Positions 32,758 to 41,061 of a stretch of 42,749 nt of DNA are shown here, piece by piece. The notes under the pieces are model-generated. The model searched no databases, had not been told where the DNA came from, and was given only the letters and a program-made list of their open reading frames with translations. Numbering within the stretch: position 1 is the stretch's first letter; each line of letters starts with the position of its first letter. A program made the position numbers and the translations under genes. The DNA is from Rhizobium pisi (GTDB lineage Bacteria; Pseudomonadota; Alphaproteobacteria; Rhizobiales; Rhizobiaceae), in assembly GCF_003938655.1 (NCBI RefSeq), contig NZ_RJJT01000037.1:1-42749 (forward strand). The letters are read 5' to 3'.

Positions 32758-34506
32758 GTGCATCAGGAAGTCGGACTCATTGCAACGGTCGCCGTCAGTT
32801 TCGTTTTCGCGGCGATCCTCGGTTACGGCGCCGACAGGCTTCGGCTGCCGCCGCTCGTCGGCTATCTGATGGCCGGCATCATGATGGGCCCGTTCACGCC
32901 GGGCTTTGTCGCCGATACCGCTCTTGCCGGTCAGCTCGCCGAAATGGGCGTTATCCTCCTGATGTTCGGCGTCGGCCTGCATTTTTCCGCCTCCGACCTG
33001 CTCGCCGTGCGAGGGATCGCCGTGCCGGGCGCGATCGGGCGGATTATCCTTGTCACCTTGTTGGGCATCGGCCTCTGCAAGCTCTGGGGATGGAGCCTCG
33101 GCGCCGGCATCGTCGTCGGCCTCAGCCTTTCGGTGGCGAGCACCGTGGTTCTCCTGAAGGCATTGGAGGAGCGCAATCTCGTCAATGCGCCGAGCGGGCG
33201 CGTCGCCGTCGGCTGGCTGATCGTCGAGGATCTGGCGATGGTGCTCGCGTTGGTGCTACTGCCGGCGCTTGCAGAACTTTTGGGTGGCAACGCGGTCGCG
33301 ACGACGAACCACGGCCTCGGCGATCTGCCGCTGGCGCTGACGATCGCCCTGACGCTGCTGAAGGTGGTGGCCTTTGCCGCAATGGCGATCTTCCTCGGCC
33401 CTCGCATCGTGCCGTGGCTGCTGACCATGATCGCCCGCACAGGCTCGCGCGAGCTTTTCACACTAACGGTGCTGGCGATCGCACTCGGCATCGCCTTCGG
33501 CTCGGCGGCGATCTTCGGCGTCTCCTTCGCGCTGGGCGCGTTTTTCGCCGGCGTCGTCATGAGCGAATCCCAACTCAGCCATAGGGCGGCGGCCGACTCG
33601 CTGCCGTTGCAGAACGCCTTCTCCGTGCTGTTCTTCGTCTCGGTCGGCATGCTCTTCGACCCTTCGATCCTGGTGCGCCAGCCGCTGGCCGTGATAAGCG
33701 CGCTGGCGCTCATCATCCTCGGCAAGGCCATCATCACCTTCCTCATCGTCCTGCTGCTGCGATACCCGATCGGCCTGGGGCTGACGCTGGCCGGCGGCCT
33801 TGCTCAGATTGGCGAGTTTTCCTTCATCCTCGCCGGACTCGGCGTCTCGCTCGGGCTCCTGCCCCATGAGGGTCAGGATCTGATCCTTGCCGCCGCGATC
33901 CTGTCGATCACCCTCAACCCGCTGGTGATCTTTTCGACCGACAGCCTGAAGAAATATGTCCATTCGAAATGGCCTGCTCTCTGGGAAAGCTACGGCAGGA
34001 AGAAGCAGAAGACGCTCGGCAAGGAACTGGAAAAAATCAGGGCACTCGGCGAGGAGCGCGAACGCCAGCACCAGCTGAAGATGCAGCAGCTGATCGAAAC
34101 CTTCCCGCTGTTTGCCCAGGTCGACGAGGACGCGCAGGAGGAGCTGCTGCTGCTCTTCAAGGCGAAATCCGCCCCGCCCGGTGAACGTGTCATCCGCCGC
34201 GGCGACCGCGGCGACGGCATGTTTTTCATCTCTTCCGGCGCCGTGGAAGTGCGGCTTGCCAGCGGTGCAATCCGACTGGAGCCGGGCTCCTTCTTCGGCG
34301 AGATGGCGCTTCTGACCGGCGGACGGCGCAGCGCCGACGTCATCGCCGTCGACTTCTGTCAGTTCGAGGTGCTCGAACGGCGCGACTTCAACATGTTCAT
34401 GTCGCGCCATCCCAATCTGCGCGCCATCGTCAGCGAAATGGCCGAGAAGCGCACGGAAATGAACGTCCTGCGCCAGCAATGGGAAAAGTCGATGGACTTG
34501 TCCTGA
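32758..34506 (+). CDS. CPA2-type cation:proton antiporter (Kef-like) with C-terminal cyclic-nucleotide-binding domain
   Basis: 582-aa membrane protein. Residues ~1-395 form the Na/H-exchanger core with about 12-13 helices; GYLMAGIMMGPFTPG near the start, LSVASTVVLLKALEE and the AQIGEFSFILAGLG helix match KefB/YbaL proteins. A charged, coiled linker (about 400-445) leads to a cNMP-binding domain (about 450-565), not the TrkA-N domain of E. coli KefB/KefC. The phosphate-binding cassette is intact: E515 in FFGEMALL and R524 in GGRRSA. This suggests gating by cAMP or cGMP, which is inference. The start is GTG at 32758 with AGGAAGAGG before it. Probably exchanges K+ or Na+ for protons. Confidence 0.9.
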   Translation: MHQEVGLIATVAVSFVFAAILGYGADRLRLPPLVGYLMAGIMMGPFTPGFVADTALAGQLAEMGVILLMFGVGLHFSASDLLAVRGIAVPGAIGRIILVTLLGIGLCKLWGWSLGAGIVVGLSLSVASTVVLLKALEERNLVNAPSGRVAVGWLIVEDLAMVLALVLLPALAELLGGNAVATTNHGLGDLPLALTIALTLLKVVAFAAMAIFLGPRIVPWLLTMIARTGSRELFTLTVLAIALGIAFGSAAIFGVSFALGAFFAGVVMSESQLSHRAAADSLPLQNAFSVLFFVSVGMLFDPSILVRQPLAVISALALIILGKAIITFLIVLLLRYPIGLGLTLAGGLAQIGEFSFILAGLGVSLGLLPHEGQDLILAAAILSITLNPLVIFSTDSLKKYVHSKWPALWESYGRKKQKTLGKELEKIRALGEERERQHQLKMQQLIETFPLFAQVDEDAQEELLLLFKAKSAPPGERVIRRGDRGDGMFFISSGAVEVRLASGAIRLEPGSFFGEMALLTGGRRSADVIAVDFCQFEVLERRDFNMFMSRHPNLRAIVSEMAEKRTEMNVLRQQWEKSMDLS

Positions 34507-34531
34507 AACGGCGACCGCACCGCCCTGTGCC

Positions 34532-34822
34532 TCAGGAGGAGGTCGGCCAGTAGGCGTCGGAACGAAAGTCCACCGGGATAGGATCGAGCCGCGACAGCGC
34601 CTCGGCAGCGAAATCGATCTGCAGCGACAAATATCTGAGTGCTGCCGGCATCGGCGCGCCGGTCGCAAATTCCCGGACGCGGGAGAGATGGTAGCCGCTT
34701 TCGTTGAGCCGCCGGGCGGCCTCCCACCGCACGTCGTCCGGGCTTGGTCCGTGGCCCGCCTCGGGCCACTCGTCCGCCAACGCCGCCTGCCCGCGCCCGC
34801 CCTCGATCACCTTGAATACCAT
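34532..34822 (-). CDS. Conserved small protein of unknown function
   Basis: 96-aa soluble protein I do not recognise. It begins MVFKVIEGGRG, continues with a Pro/Glu-rich stretch, a short helix around VRWEAARRLNESGYHL, and then the helical AALRYLSLQIDFAAEALSRL. The last residues are irregular. There is no signal peptide or membrane segment. The ATG at 34822 has a GC-rich upstream with only a weak site. Convergent with the antiporter (25-base gap) and divergent from the membrane protein at 35023. Confidence 0.7.
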   Translation of the reverse strand: MVFKVIEGGRGQAALADEWPEAGHGPSPDDVRWEAARRLNESGYHLSRVREFATGAPMPAALRYLSLQIDFAAEALSRLDPIPVDFRSDAYWPTSS

Positions 34823-35022
34823 CTCACGCCACCCTGCATGCCGATCCGAAAAAAGCTTGCCGCAGAATGGCAGATTCGCAATCCCGTGAAATCTTGCGAG
34901 AGACCCGGATGCATCGGATCACGAAAATTTTTAAACGGTGGTGGCGAGAAGGCCACGGCGAGCATTTACAGCACCGCGCACGGCCCCTAAAGCTTTTTGC
35001 GCCGCAACAGGAAGGGAACGGA

Positions 35023-35613
35023 ATGCTCCGCAGACTTTACGACTGGACCATGTCTCTGGCCTCGCGCAAATCGGCCGAAGTCTGGCTCGCCGTCATCGCC
35101 TTCGTCGAAAGCTCCATCTTTCTCGTTCCCGCCGATGTGCTTTTCCTGCCGATGGCGCTTGCCAAGCCGGAGCGCTCCTATCGCTACGCGCTGATTGCAA
35201 CCGTCGCCTCGGTGCTCGGGGGCATCGCTGGCTGGACGCTCGGCTATTACGCCTATGAGACGGTGGCGCGGCCCATTCTCGAATTCTACGGCAAGCTCGA
35301 TGCCTTCGAGCAGATGAAGGCCTACGTCACCTACGAGACGATCCTGCTGCTGCTCGTCACCTCCGGCCTCGCGCATCTGCCGCCGATCAAGGTGGTCACC
35401 ATTCTGTCCGGCGTCATCCACGTCAATCTGGGTCTCTTCATCGTCTCGGCGATCGTCGCCCGCGGCGCGCGTTTCCTCTTCCTCGGCTGGCTGCTGCGCC
35501 GATACGGCGAGCCGATCCGCCACTTCATCGAAAAGCGCCTCGGTCAGATCGTCGGCATCGGTGCCGCCGCCGTGATCGTGTTATACCTCGCCTACCGCTA
35601 TCTCGCTCACTAG
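35023..35613 (+). CDS. YqaA/DedA-family membrane protein
   Basis: 196-aa inner-membrane protein with about five hydrophobic segments. The VESSIFLVPADVLFLPMAL segment and the GGIAGWTLGYYAYE motif are characteristic of the SNARE-associated/DedA-like superfamily (VTT domain), whose members include phospholipid and undecaprenyl-phosphate flippases. YqaA-type proteins are smaller cousins with unsettled function. I start at the ATG at 35023 with AGGAAGGGAACG before it; the open frame back to 34867 lacks a site. The next gene, dsbB, starts 35 bases later on the same strand. Confidence 0.88.
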   Translation: MLRRLYDWTMSLASRKSAEVWLAVIAFVESSIFLVPADVLFLPMALAKPERSYRYALIATVASVLGGIAGWTLGYYAYETVARPILEFYGKLDAFEQMKAYVTYETILLLLVTSGLAHLPPIKVVTILSGVIHVNLGLFIVSAIVARGARFLFLGWLLRRYGEPIRHFIEKRLGQIVGIGAAAVIVLYLAYRYLAH

Positions 35614-35648
35614 ATTCAAGTTCAGATTTCAGGCTGCGGAGTTCCGCC

Positions 35649-36164
35649 ATGACTGCCACTTCCTCGCCGCTCGTCCGCCCCGGCTTTGCCTATTCCCTGT
35701 TGCTTGCCATAGGCATGGCGGCGGTGGTCGGAACGGCGCTCGGCTTCCAATATATCGGCGGCTATATTCCCTGCGCGCTCTGCCTGCTGCAGCGCCAGCC
35801 CTATTACTACGCCATTCCGATCGCCATCATCGGTGCGATCTCGGCGCTCGTCGGCGTGCCGAACTGGATCACCCGCGCGCTCATTCTGGCGGCCGGCATG
35901 CTGATGCTGGTCACGGCGGGCATGGGTGTCTATCACGCCGGCGTCGAATGGCATTTCTGGCCAGGCCCGGCCACCTGCTCGACCACGGCAAGCAGCATGA
36001 CGACCAATGCCGGTGATCTGCTAGGCGAACTCAACACCATCAAGGGCCCGTCCTGCACGGACGCGGCGCTGCGCGTGCTCGGCCTGTCTTTCGCGGGCTG
36101 GAATGTGATCGCTGGGCTCCTGCTCGCCGCCTTCGCCTTTCTCGGCGTTCGCAAGGCGGCGTAA
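35649..36164 (+). CDS. dsbB: Disulfide bond formation protein B
   Basis: 171-aa inner-membrane quinone reductase that reoxidises DsbA and so drives disulfide formation in the periplasm. Four hydrophobic helices are visible. The first redox pair is C42-A-L-C45 in the first periplasmic loop, the second pair is C110 and C136 in the longer loop between helices 3 and 4, as in the alphaproteobacterial DsbB branch. An Arg follows the first pair (LLQRQP) as expected for quinone binding. The ATG at 35649 has CGGAG upstream. Probably co-transcribed with the upstream YqaA-like gene. Confidence 0.93.
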   Translation: MTATSSPLVRPGFAYSLLLAIGMAAVVGTALGFQYIGGYIPCALCLLQRQPYYYAIPIAIIGAISALVGVPNWITRALILAAGMLMLVTAGMGVYHAGVEWHFWPGPATCSTTASSMTTNAGDLLGELNTIKGPSCTDAALRVLGLSFAGWNVIAGLLLAAFAFLGVRKAA

Positions 36165-36173
36165 GCAGGTCGA

Positions 36174-36731
36174 TCAGGGCTGCAGTTCGGTATCCCAGTA
36201 GAGATAGTCGAGCCAGCTGTCATGCAGGTAATTCGGCGGGAACAGCCGGCCGTTATTGTGCAGATCCTGCACCGTCGGCTGATAGGGCTTCTGCGCCGGG
36301 AACATGCCTGCTTGCTTGGGAAGCTTGCTGCCCTTGCGCAGATTGCAGGGCGAACAGGCTGCCACGACATTCTCCCAGGTCGTCTCGCCGCCATGGGCGC
36401 GGGGGATGACATGGTCGAAGGTCAGGTCGTCATGCGTGCCGCAATACTGGCATTCGAACCGGTCGCGCAGGAAGACGTTGAACCGGGTGAACGCGGGATT
36501 GCGGGACGGCTGAACATAGGTTTTGAGGCACACGACACTCGGAAGCCGCATCGAAAAGCTCGGCGAGGAAACCGAATGTTCATACTCTGCGATGATGTTT
36601 ACACGGTCGAGAAACACCGCCTTGATCGCGTCCTGCCAGGACCATAGCGACAAGGGGTAATAACTCAGCGGCCGGTAGTCAGCGTTCAGGACGAGCGCCG
36701 GCAGGGCCTGTGGGGAGACTGCAATCGTCAA
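36174..36731 (-). CDS. HNH endonuclease family protein
   Basis: 185-aa protein with an HNH nuclease fold in the C-terminal half: a CQYCG zinc knuckle, then FDHVIPRAHGG with the catalytic His, the Asn in WENVV, and a second CSPCN knuckle. All key residues are present. The N-terminal part (PLSYYPLSLWSW, RLPSVVCLK) is conserved in the widespread cyanobacterial/proteobacterial HNH family. I choose a TTG start at 36731, because AGGAG lies 6 nt upstream and homologs begin near TIAVS; the frame to 36824 has only non-conserved residues. Real substrate unknown; not linked to a methylase or phage genes. Confidence 0.88.
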   Translation of the reverse strand: MTIAVSPQALPALVLNADYRPLSYYPLSLWSWQDAIKAVFLDRVNIIAEYEHSVSSPSFSMRLPSVVCLKTYVQPSRNPAFTRFNVFLRDRFECQYCGTHDDLTFDHVIPRAHGGETTWENVVAACSPCNLRKGSKLPKQAGMFPAQKPYQPTVQDLHNNGRLFPPNYLHDSWLDYLYWDTELQP

Positions 36732-36842
36732 GGGACTCTCCTGATCGATTCGGCATCTGCACCTGTATATTAGGCCGGTTGTTACAGGATTGTGAAGTCC
36801 AATAAATTCAGAGGATAAAGGCAATTTGAAGAGTGTTGCCGA

Positions 36843-37520
36843 TCAGCCGATCGGCACCATGTCGCGACGCATTTTCGTGGCGTAATAAGCCCAGAAAAGC
36901 CGGGCCGCGACCGAACGCCACGGCGACCAGATTTCTGCCAGGAGAGCAAGCGCTTTTTCCTGCGGCCGGGCCTCAAGGCCGAAGGCCGCGCCCACGGCAT
37001 TCTGCAGCGCGACGTCGCCGGCCGGGAAGACATCGGCATGGCCGCCGCAAAACATCAGATAGACCTCAGCCGTCCAAGGGCCAACGCCCTTCAACGCGGT
37101 GAGTTCGCCGAGCGCCTCGCCGGGCGGCTTCAGGCAAAGGCTGGAGAGATCGAGGCGGCCGGAGGCCACCGCTTCGGCGATCCGTGTGAGCGTCTCGGCC
37201 TTGGCGCGCGACAGGCCGAACTCCCGCCATGCCTCGGGGTGTAGCAGCGCATAGCCTTCCGCGGTCAGCAGACCGTCGGCCGGCAGCATCCGGCGCCAGA
37301 TCGCCTCGGCGCTAGCGCGTGATACCATCTGCGAGACAATGATATGGGCAAGACCTGCAAAGCCTGGCTCACGCAGCCTGAGCGGAATGGGCCCGGCGTC
37401 CGCCGCAATCGGCGCAAGGCGCGGATCGAGGCGAAGCAGCGCTTCCAGCCCGTGCCTGACGTCGTCTTCGTTGCGGATGATCTGCACATCGCCTCGCAGT
37501 GGTTCGAAACGTGAATCCAT
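36843..37520 (-). CDS. DNA-3-methyladenine glycosylase II (AlkA-like)
   Basis: 225-aa helix-hairpin-helix base-excision glycosylase for alkylated purines. The HhH motif LKGVGPWTAEV is present and the catalytic Asp follows in FPAGD. It lacks the extra N-terminal domain of E. coli AlkA, like the short AlkA forms in many alphaproteobacteria. I use the ATG at 37520; ATG 37535 and GTG 37541 in the same frame are also possible and none has a strong site. All of these overlap the start of the oppositely oriented gluQ, so the promoter must lie inside gluQ coding DNA. Confidence 0.9.
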   Translation of the reverse strand: MDSRFEPLRGDVQIIRNEDDVRHGLEALLRLDPRLAPIAADAGPIPLRLREPGFAGLAHIIVSQMVSRASAEAIWRRMLPADGLLTAEGYALLHPEAWREFGLSRAKAETLTRIAEAVASGRLDLSSLCLKPPGEALGELTALKGVGPWTAEVYLMFCGGHADVFPAGDVALQNAVGAAFGLEARPQEKALALLAEIWSPWRSVAARLFWAYYATKMRRDMVPIG

Positions 37521-37533
37521 GGCAGAAGAAAGC

Positions 37534-38415
37534 ATGACCACGAGCGAGCGTCAAAAACCTGTCTTTCGTTTTGCGCCGAGCCCCAACGGGCCGCTGCATC
37601 TCGGCCATGCCCTCTCCGCCTTCCTGAACCGCGATATGGCGGAGGCCAGCCATGGCCGCCTTCTTCTGCGCATCGAGGATATCGACCTGACGCGCTGCAC
37701 GCCGGAATTCGAGGCCGGCATCCTGAGCGATCTCGACTGGCTTGGTATCGGCTGGGAAAGCCCGGTGCGGCGCCAGTCGGAACATTTCCCCGAATATCAG
37801 GCGGCGCTGCAGGCGCTGATCGAGCGCGGCCTGGTCTACCCGGCGTTTCTCACTCGGGGCGAGGTGAAGGCGCGGGTCTCCGCCTACGAAGCGGCGGGCG
37901 AATCCTGGCCGCGCGATCCCGACGGCACCCCGCATTATCCCGCAACCGATCGCGAGCGCCCGAAGGCCGAATCGCGGGAAATGCTCGCCTCGGGGAAGAG
38001 GCATGCCTGGCGGCTCGATATGCGCAAGGCACTGGATCTGACCGGCGAGCTTTTGTTCTGGACGGAAATCGGTGACGGCAGGACGGGCGAGATCGCCGCA
38101 GAGCCTGAAGTCTGGGGCGACGTCATCCTGTCTCGCTCGGACGCCCCGTCGAGCTATCATCTCTCGGTGGTCGTCGACGATGCTCTGCAGGGCGTCACCC
38201 ATGTCGTGCGCGGGCTCGATCTTTTCCACGCAACGTCGGTGCATCGGCTGCTGCAGGTGCTGCTCGACCTGCCGCAACCGATCTACCACCATCATCGTCT
38301 CATTCTCGACGCAGACGGCCGCAAGCTTTCGAAAAGCGAAGGCGACAGCGGACTTGGCGAATTGCGCGCCCGGGGCATGTCAGGGTCCGATGTTCGCCGC
38401 CTTGTCGGGCTCTGA
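37534..38415 (+). CDS. gluQ: Glutamyl-Q tRNA(Asp) synthetase
   Basis: 293-aa paralogue of the catalytic half of glutamyl-tRNA synthetase. It activates glutamate and attaches it to queuosine at the wobble position of tRNA-Asp, not to a tRNA 3' end. The class I signatures are present: HLGH at residues 22-25 and KLSKS at 264-268. It ends just after the catalytic core and lacks the anticodon-binding domain, as expected. The start at ATG 37534 is preceded by AGAAGAAAG; ATG 37519 is an alternative. It begins nose-to-nose with the alkA-like gene and its 3' end overlaps yihY by 36 bases. Confidence 0.93.
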   Translation: MTTSERQKPVFRFAPSPNGPLHLGHALSAFLNRDMAEASHGRLLLRIEDIDLTRCTPEFEAGILSDLDWLGIGWESPVRRQSEHFPEYQAALQALIERGLVYPAFLTRGEVKARVSAYEAAGESWPRDPDGTPHYPATDRERPKAESREMLASGKRHAWRLDMRKALDLTGELLFWTEIGDGRTGEIAAEPEVWGDVILSRSDAPSSYHLSVVVDDALQGVTHVVRGLDLFHATSVHRLLQVLLDLPQPIYHHHRLILDADGRKLSKSEGDSGLGELRARGMSGSDVRRLVGL

Positions 38416-39303
38416 TTTCCTCGCGACGCGCTGCCGGCCGACGATCGAAAGCGTATGGGAGAACATCCGGAAGACGCGGAACTTGATCAGCGCCGCATTG
38501 ATCTCTGCCCCGATGATGAAAATGACGCTGACCATATAAAGGAAAATCAGCACGATCATGACGGATGCGAGACCGGCATAGGTTGCCGTATAATTGGCGA
38601 AGGTCGCGAGATAATAGGCGAAGATCAGCGCGCCTGCGAGCCAAAGAAGCAGCGTCAGCAGCACGCCGGGAATGACGTCGAAGACCCGCCGTTTGCCGGC
38701 CGGCAGCCAGAGATGCACGACGAGCAGGGCGATCGTCAGCACCACCAGCGTGCCGTAGATGCGCCAGCTGAAGACGATGTCGAGCGTATCGGCAAACAGC
38801 GGAAACCAGCCGCGCGCATAATCGAGGGCGAGCGGCAGCGCGACCAGCAATATGCTGATCGCCGCAAAGATGACGACCGCGATCAGTACGTAGCCAAGGC
38901 TGGCGAGACGCGTGAGATACCAGGGCCGAGTCTCCTGCACCCGATAGGCGCGGTTGAGCGAGATGCGCAGTGCCTCGACGCCGTTCGAGGCGAAATAGGC
39001 CGCCGCCAGCACCGATATCGTCAGCAGCCCGCCGCGCGGAATGGTCAGCACCTGCAGCACCTGGTCGGCGACCGGCTTGGCGATCGCCTCCGGCCAGGTA
39101 TCGAAGATCAGGTGGATGGCGGTCGAGGAAAACTGATTGGCGCCGAGGAAGCTTGCGAGCGCCGTGCCGAAGATCAGGAAGGGGAAAACCGCAAGCAGGC
39201 TCGACAGCGCTACATGGCTTGCCATGGCGAAGCCGTCGTCCTCGATCAGGTGACAGATCGCATCATAAACCACGTCGTAGATCGTGCGCAGCACCTTCGG
39301 CAT
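38380..39303 (-). CDS. YihY/virulence factor BrkB family membrane protein
   Basis: 307-aa inner-membrane protein with about six hydrophobic helices. The ALSSLLAVFPFLIF segment near residues 45-60 and the late ANYTATYAGLASVMIVLIFLY region are the family signatures. Annotated historically as ribonuclease BN, but the function is not settled; no nuclease motif is visible. I start at the ATG at 39303 (MPKVLRTIYD) with CCGGAG before it; the longer frame to 39360 has no site. Convergent with gluQ with overlapping coding ends, divergent from the SDR gene. Confidence 0.92.
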   Translation of the reverse strand: MPKVLRTIYDVVYDAICHLIEDDGFAMASHVALSSLLAVFPFLIFGTALASFLGANQFSSTAIHLIFDTWPEAIAKPVADQVLQVLTIPRGGLLTISVLAAAYFASNGVEALRISLNRAYRVQETRPWYLTRLASLGYVLIAVVIFAAISILLVALPLALDYARGWFPLFADTLDIVFSWRIYGTLVVLTIALLVVHLWLPAGKRRVFDVIPGVLLTLLLWLAGALIFAYYLATFANYTATYAGLASVMIVLIFLYMVSVIFIIGAEINAALIKFRVFRMFSHTLSIVGRQRVARKSEPDKAANIGP

Positions 39304-39379
39304 TCCGTCTCCGGCTTTCCAGATTGTATCCTCTGGCCGAATATGGGAAACGAGTCCCATTTTGTACAGGAATCATTCC

Positions 39380-40213
39380 ATGGCGGAGCAGCGCACCATC
39401 GTCGTGACCGGATGCTCGTCCGGTATTGGCGCTCATTGCGCGCGAGCGCTGAAAGCCGACGGCTGGCGTGTCTTTGCGACGGTGCGCAAGGCGGAAGATC
39501 TAGCCGGACTGGAAGCGGACGGCATCGAAGCCTTGCTGATGGACTACACCAGGGCCGAGACGATTTCCACGCTGGTCGGAGCGGTTCTGGAGCGCACCGG
39601 CGGCCGCATCGACGCGCTCTTCAACAACGGCGCCTACGGCCAGCCCGGCGCCGTCGAGGATCTTTCGACGGCGGCCTTGCGCGCGCAGTTCGAGGCGAAC
39701 TTCTTCGGCTGGCACGAATTGACCCGTCAGGTCATTCCGCCGATGCGCAAACGAGGCCAGGGACGGATCGTGCAGTGCTCCTCCATCCTCGGCGTCCTGC
39801 CCTATCGCTATCGCGGCGCCTACACCGCCTCCAAATTCGCGCTCGAAGGCCTCAGCGTCACGCTTCGCATGGAACTGCAGGGCAGCGGCATTCACGTGAG
39901 CCTGATCGAGCCGGGTCCGATCGCGACACGTTTCACCGCCAATGCGCTCGTTAAGATCAAAGAGAATATCGACATCGAGAATTCGCCGCACGCGGTCGAT
40001 TATATCAGACAGCTGGCAAGGCTCGAGGGTTCGGGGCCGGTCAATCGTCACAAACTTGGCCCCGAGGCAGTCTATTCGGTGTTGAAGCACGCATTGAACT
40101 CGAAAAAACCGAGGCCACATTATCCTGTAACGACTCCGGCTAAACAGGGCATGGTCCTGAAGCGGCTGCTTCCGGCAGATCTCTTCTACCGCCTGATGCG
40201 CTGGACGGACTGA
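39380..40213 (+). CDS. Short-chain dehydrogenase/reductase
   Basis: 277-aa SDR oxidoreductase with a Rossmann fold. The cofactor motif TGCSSGIG is at residues 10-17, and the active site includes the Ser pair in CSSILG and the YTASK motif (Tyr/Lys). An Arg in FATVRK after the second strand suggests NADP(H). The length and the C-terminal PRPHYPVTTPAKQG segment resemble the SDR branch acting on retinol- or sphingoid-type lipids, but I cannot name the substrate. The ATG at 39380 has ACAGGAA before it. It precedes the twin-TM gene by 14 bases and may be co-transcribed with it. Confidence 0.92.
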   Translation: MAEQRTIVVTGCSSGIGAHCARALKADGWRVFATVRKAEDLAGLEADGIEALLMDYTRAETISTLVGAVLERTGGRIDALFNNGAYGQPGAVEDLSTAALRAQFEANFFGWHELTRQVIPPMRKRGQGRIVQCSSILGVLPYRYRGAYTASKFALEGLSVTLRMELQGSGIHVSLIEPGPIATRFTANALVKIKENIDIENSPHAVDYIRQLARLEGSGPVNRHKLGPEAVYSVLKHALNSKKPRPHYPVTTPAKQGMVLKRLLPADLFYRLMRWTD

Positions 40214-40227
40214 GAAAGCTGAATGCC

Positions 40228-40431
40228 ATGTCCACCGTCACCTATATCCTTGCGATCATCGTCATGGGCGTCGTCGCCCTCGTCCTGATCCGCGGCCTCT
40301 TCAACATGATGAAGGGCGGCGATGCCAATCTTTCCAACAAGCTGATGCAGCTTCGCGTCCTGTTGCAGGCGATCGCGGTCATTCTGATCATGCTGACGCT
40401 CTGGCTGACCGGCGGCGGCCGGCCGACCTGA
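40228..40431 (+). CDS. Twin transmembrane helix small protein (HIG1-domain type)
   Basis: 67-aa protein made of two hydrophobic helices (about residues 5-27 and 42-62) joined by a short basic loop KGGDANLSNKLMQLRVLLQ. That pattern is the HIG1_N family, whose mitochondrial members associate with respiratory supercomplexes; in alphaproteobacteria it is a small inner-membrane protein of unsettled role. The ATG at 40228 is followed 21 bases after its stop by the adenosyltransferase gene, so it is within the same rightward run. Confidence 0.9.
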   Translation: MSTVTYILAIIVMGVVALVLIRGLFNMMKGGDANLSNKLMQLRVLLQAIAVILIMLTLWLTGGGRPT

Positions 40432-40452
40432 CCGGGTTCGTAGGGGGAGATC

Positions 40453-41031
40453 GTGGTCAAACTCAACAAGATCTACACGAAAACCGGCGATGACGGCACG
40501 ACCGGGCTGGTCTCCGGCCCGCGCCGGACAAAGGACGACCTGCGCGTCGAGGCCTATGGCACGATCGACGAGGCCAATTCGGCGATCGGCCTGGCGCGCC
40601 TGCACACAACAGGCTTGCCGGAGCTCGACGCCATGCTGATGCTGATCCAGAACGACCTCTTCGATCTCGGCGCCGATCTCGCCACGCCCGATACCGGCGA
40701 GCAGCCTGCCTACGAGCCGCTGCGGATCGTCGAGACGCAGGTCGACCGCATCGAGCGCGATATCGATCAGTTGAACGCCGGCCTGGAGCCCTTGAAATCC
40801 TTCATCCTGCCCGGCGGCAGCCCCGCGGCCGCGCATCTGCATCTTGCCCGCACAATTGCACGCCGCGCCGAACGCCTGATGGTGGCGCTTGGCCGCGCGG
40901 ACGGCGAGATCGTCAGCGAGGCGGCAATGAAATATGTCAATCGCCTCTCCGATTTCCTCTTCGTCGCGGCGCGTTACGCAAATGACGGGGGCCAGGCGGA
41001 TGTGCTTTGGGTTCCGGGGAAAAACAGATAG
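40453..41031 (+). CDS. Cob(I)alamin adenosyltransferase, PduO type
   Basis: 192-aa ATP:corrinoid adenosyltransferase that makes adenosylcobalamin. The N-terminal YTKTGDDGTTGLVSG loop for ATP, the VEAYGTIDEANSAIG segment, and the FILPGGSPAAAHLHLARTIARRAER helix are typical of the PduO/MMAB family. The start is GTG at 40453 with GGGGGAG directly upstream. No cobalamin riboswitch is seen before it. It lies between the twin-TM protein and a rhomboid protease, 30 bases before the latter. Confidence 0.94.
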   Translation: MVKLNKIYTKTGDDGTTGLVSGPRRTKDDLRVEAYGTIDEANSAIGLARLHTTGLPELDAMLMLIQNDLFDLGADLATPDTGEQPAYEPLRIVETQVDRIERDIDQLNAGLEPLKSFILPGGSPAAAHLHLARTIARRAERLMVALGRADGEIVSEAAMKYVNRLSDFLFVAARYANDGGQADVLWVPGKNR

Positions 41032-41061
41032 GCTTGCTTGCCATCACGCCGGGGGGCCTTA

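Noticed and set aside
33463..34668. 401-codon open frame opposite the antiporter
   Set aside because: Antisense shadow extending into a convergent gene; Gln/Arg-rich, not protein-like.
40432..40452. Cobalamin riboswitch before the adenosyltransferase
   Set aside because: The gap is only 21 bases and shows just a ribosome binding site.
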